In this document: one piece after another, positions 6,445 to 6,576 of the stretch
How positions within the stretch are numbered: the stretch's first letter is position 1
Layout: each line of letters opens with the position of its first letter
Source of the DNA: Sideroxydans lithotrophicus
Lineage (GTDB): Bacteria > Pseudomonadota > Gammaproteobacteria > Burkholderiales > Sulfuriferulaceae
Assembly: GCA_022736605.1 (NCBI GenBank)
Contig: DZDB01000106.1
Location: forward strand, 1 to 6,576
Direction: 5' to 3'
Length of the DNA stretch: 6,576 nt
Position numbers and translations under genes: made by a program
The notes under the pieces: model-generated
Seen by the model: only the letters and a program-made list of their open reading frames with translations
Told to the model about the DNA's origin: nothing
Database searches by the model: none

Positions 6445-6576
6445 ATACGGCAGCGATTTGCGTGCGCGGACTGCATAAGGCGTTTGACGGTGTAACGGTG
6501 CTGGATAGCCTCGATCTACGCATCGGCTACGGCGAGATTTACGGCTTGCTAGGCGCCCATGGAGCGGGCAAATCAA
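6441..6576 (+). CDS. ABC transporter ATP-binding protein (N-terminal part, runs off right edge)
   Basis: Only 45 residues are present. The pattern is that of DrrA/CcmA-type ATPases of ABC-2 exporters: VRGLHKAFDGVTVLDSLDLR (8-27), then GEIYGLL (31-37) and a Walker A motif GAHGAGKS (38-45). F15 is placed as the A-loop aromatic that stacks on ATP. The usual Walker A is GPNGAGKS/T; here His40 replaces Asn, while the essential Gly, Lys and Ser are kept. The ATG overlaps the condensing-enzyme stop (ATGA). A permease gene is expected downstream but is outside the window, so export versus import cannot be settled. Confidence 0.88.
   Translation, partial: MNTAAICVRGLHKAFDGVTVLDSLDLRIGYGEIYGLLGAHGAGKS

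Noticed and set aside
6133..6576. 147-residue minus-strand open frame at the right edge
   Set aside because: It is antisense to the KAS III C-terminus and the ABC Walker A region and has no recognisable motif.

Overview
The window is a GC-rich, gene-dense piece of a Gram-negative, probably proteobacterial, chromosome. The outer envelope is implied by an RND efflux pair with a lipoprotein adaptor. The HemW and YHS proteins look betaproteobacterial to me, but that is recognition by eye, not a search. Eight protein-coding genes fill almost all of it. I see no rRNA, tRNA, CRISPR array, insertion sequence or integrase.

Layout: two divergent gene runs leave a 124-bp gap at 4043-4166. Leftward (minus strand, in order of transcription) run hemW (heme chaperone, radical SAM), a DUF2238/YjdF-type membrane protein, an isoprenylcysteine-methyltransferase-like membrane protein, an RND periplasmic adaptor lipoprotein, and the N-terminal 227 residues of an RND permease cut by the left edge. 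Junctions are tight (4-nt overlap, 3-nt gap, 21-nt gap, 4-nt overlap), so all five could be one transcript. hemW has a TACAAT box only 6 nt before its ATG and no Shine-Dalgarno sequence, which suggests a leaderless start.

Rightward (plus strand) run an exported YHS-domain protein with a strong Shine-Dalgarno sequence, a ferritin-like protein with a complete-looking di-iron ligand set, a FabH/KAS III-like condensing enzyme with an intact Cys-His-Asn triad, and the first 45 residues of an ABC transporter ATPase cut by the right edge. Each of these three junctions is an ATGA start/stop overlap, a sign of one co-translated operon.

The plus-strand operon is the most interesting part. A di-iron oxidase-like protein, a stand-alone thiolase-fold condensing enzyme and an ABC ATPase together suggest that a small acyl-derived molecule is made, oxidised and exported or inserted into the envelope. 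I do not recognise this four-gene set as a characterised pathway; product and substrates are unknown. The minus-strand run looks like ordinary housekeeping plus multidrug or solvent efflux.
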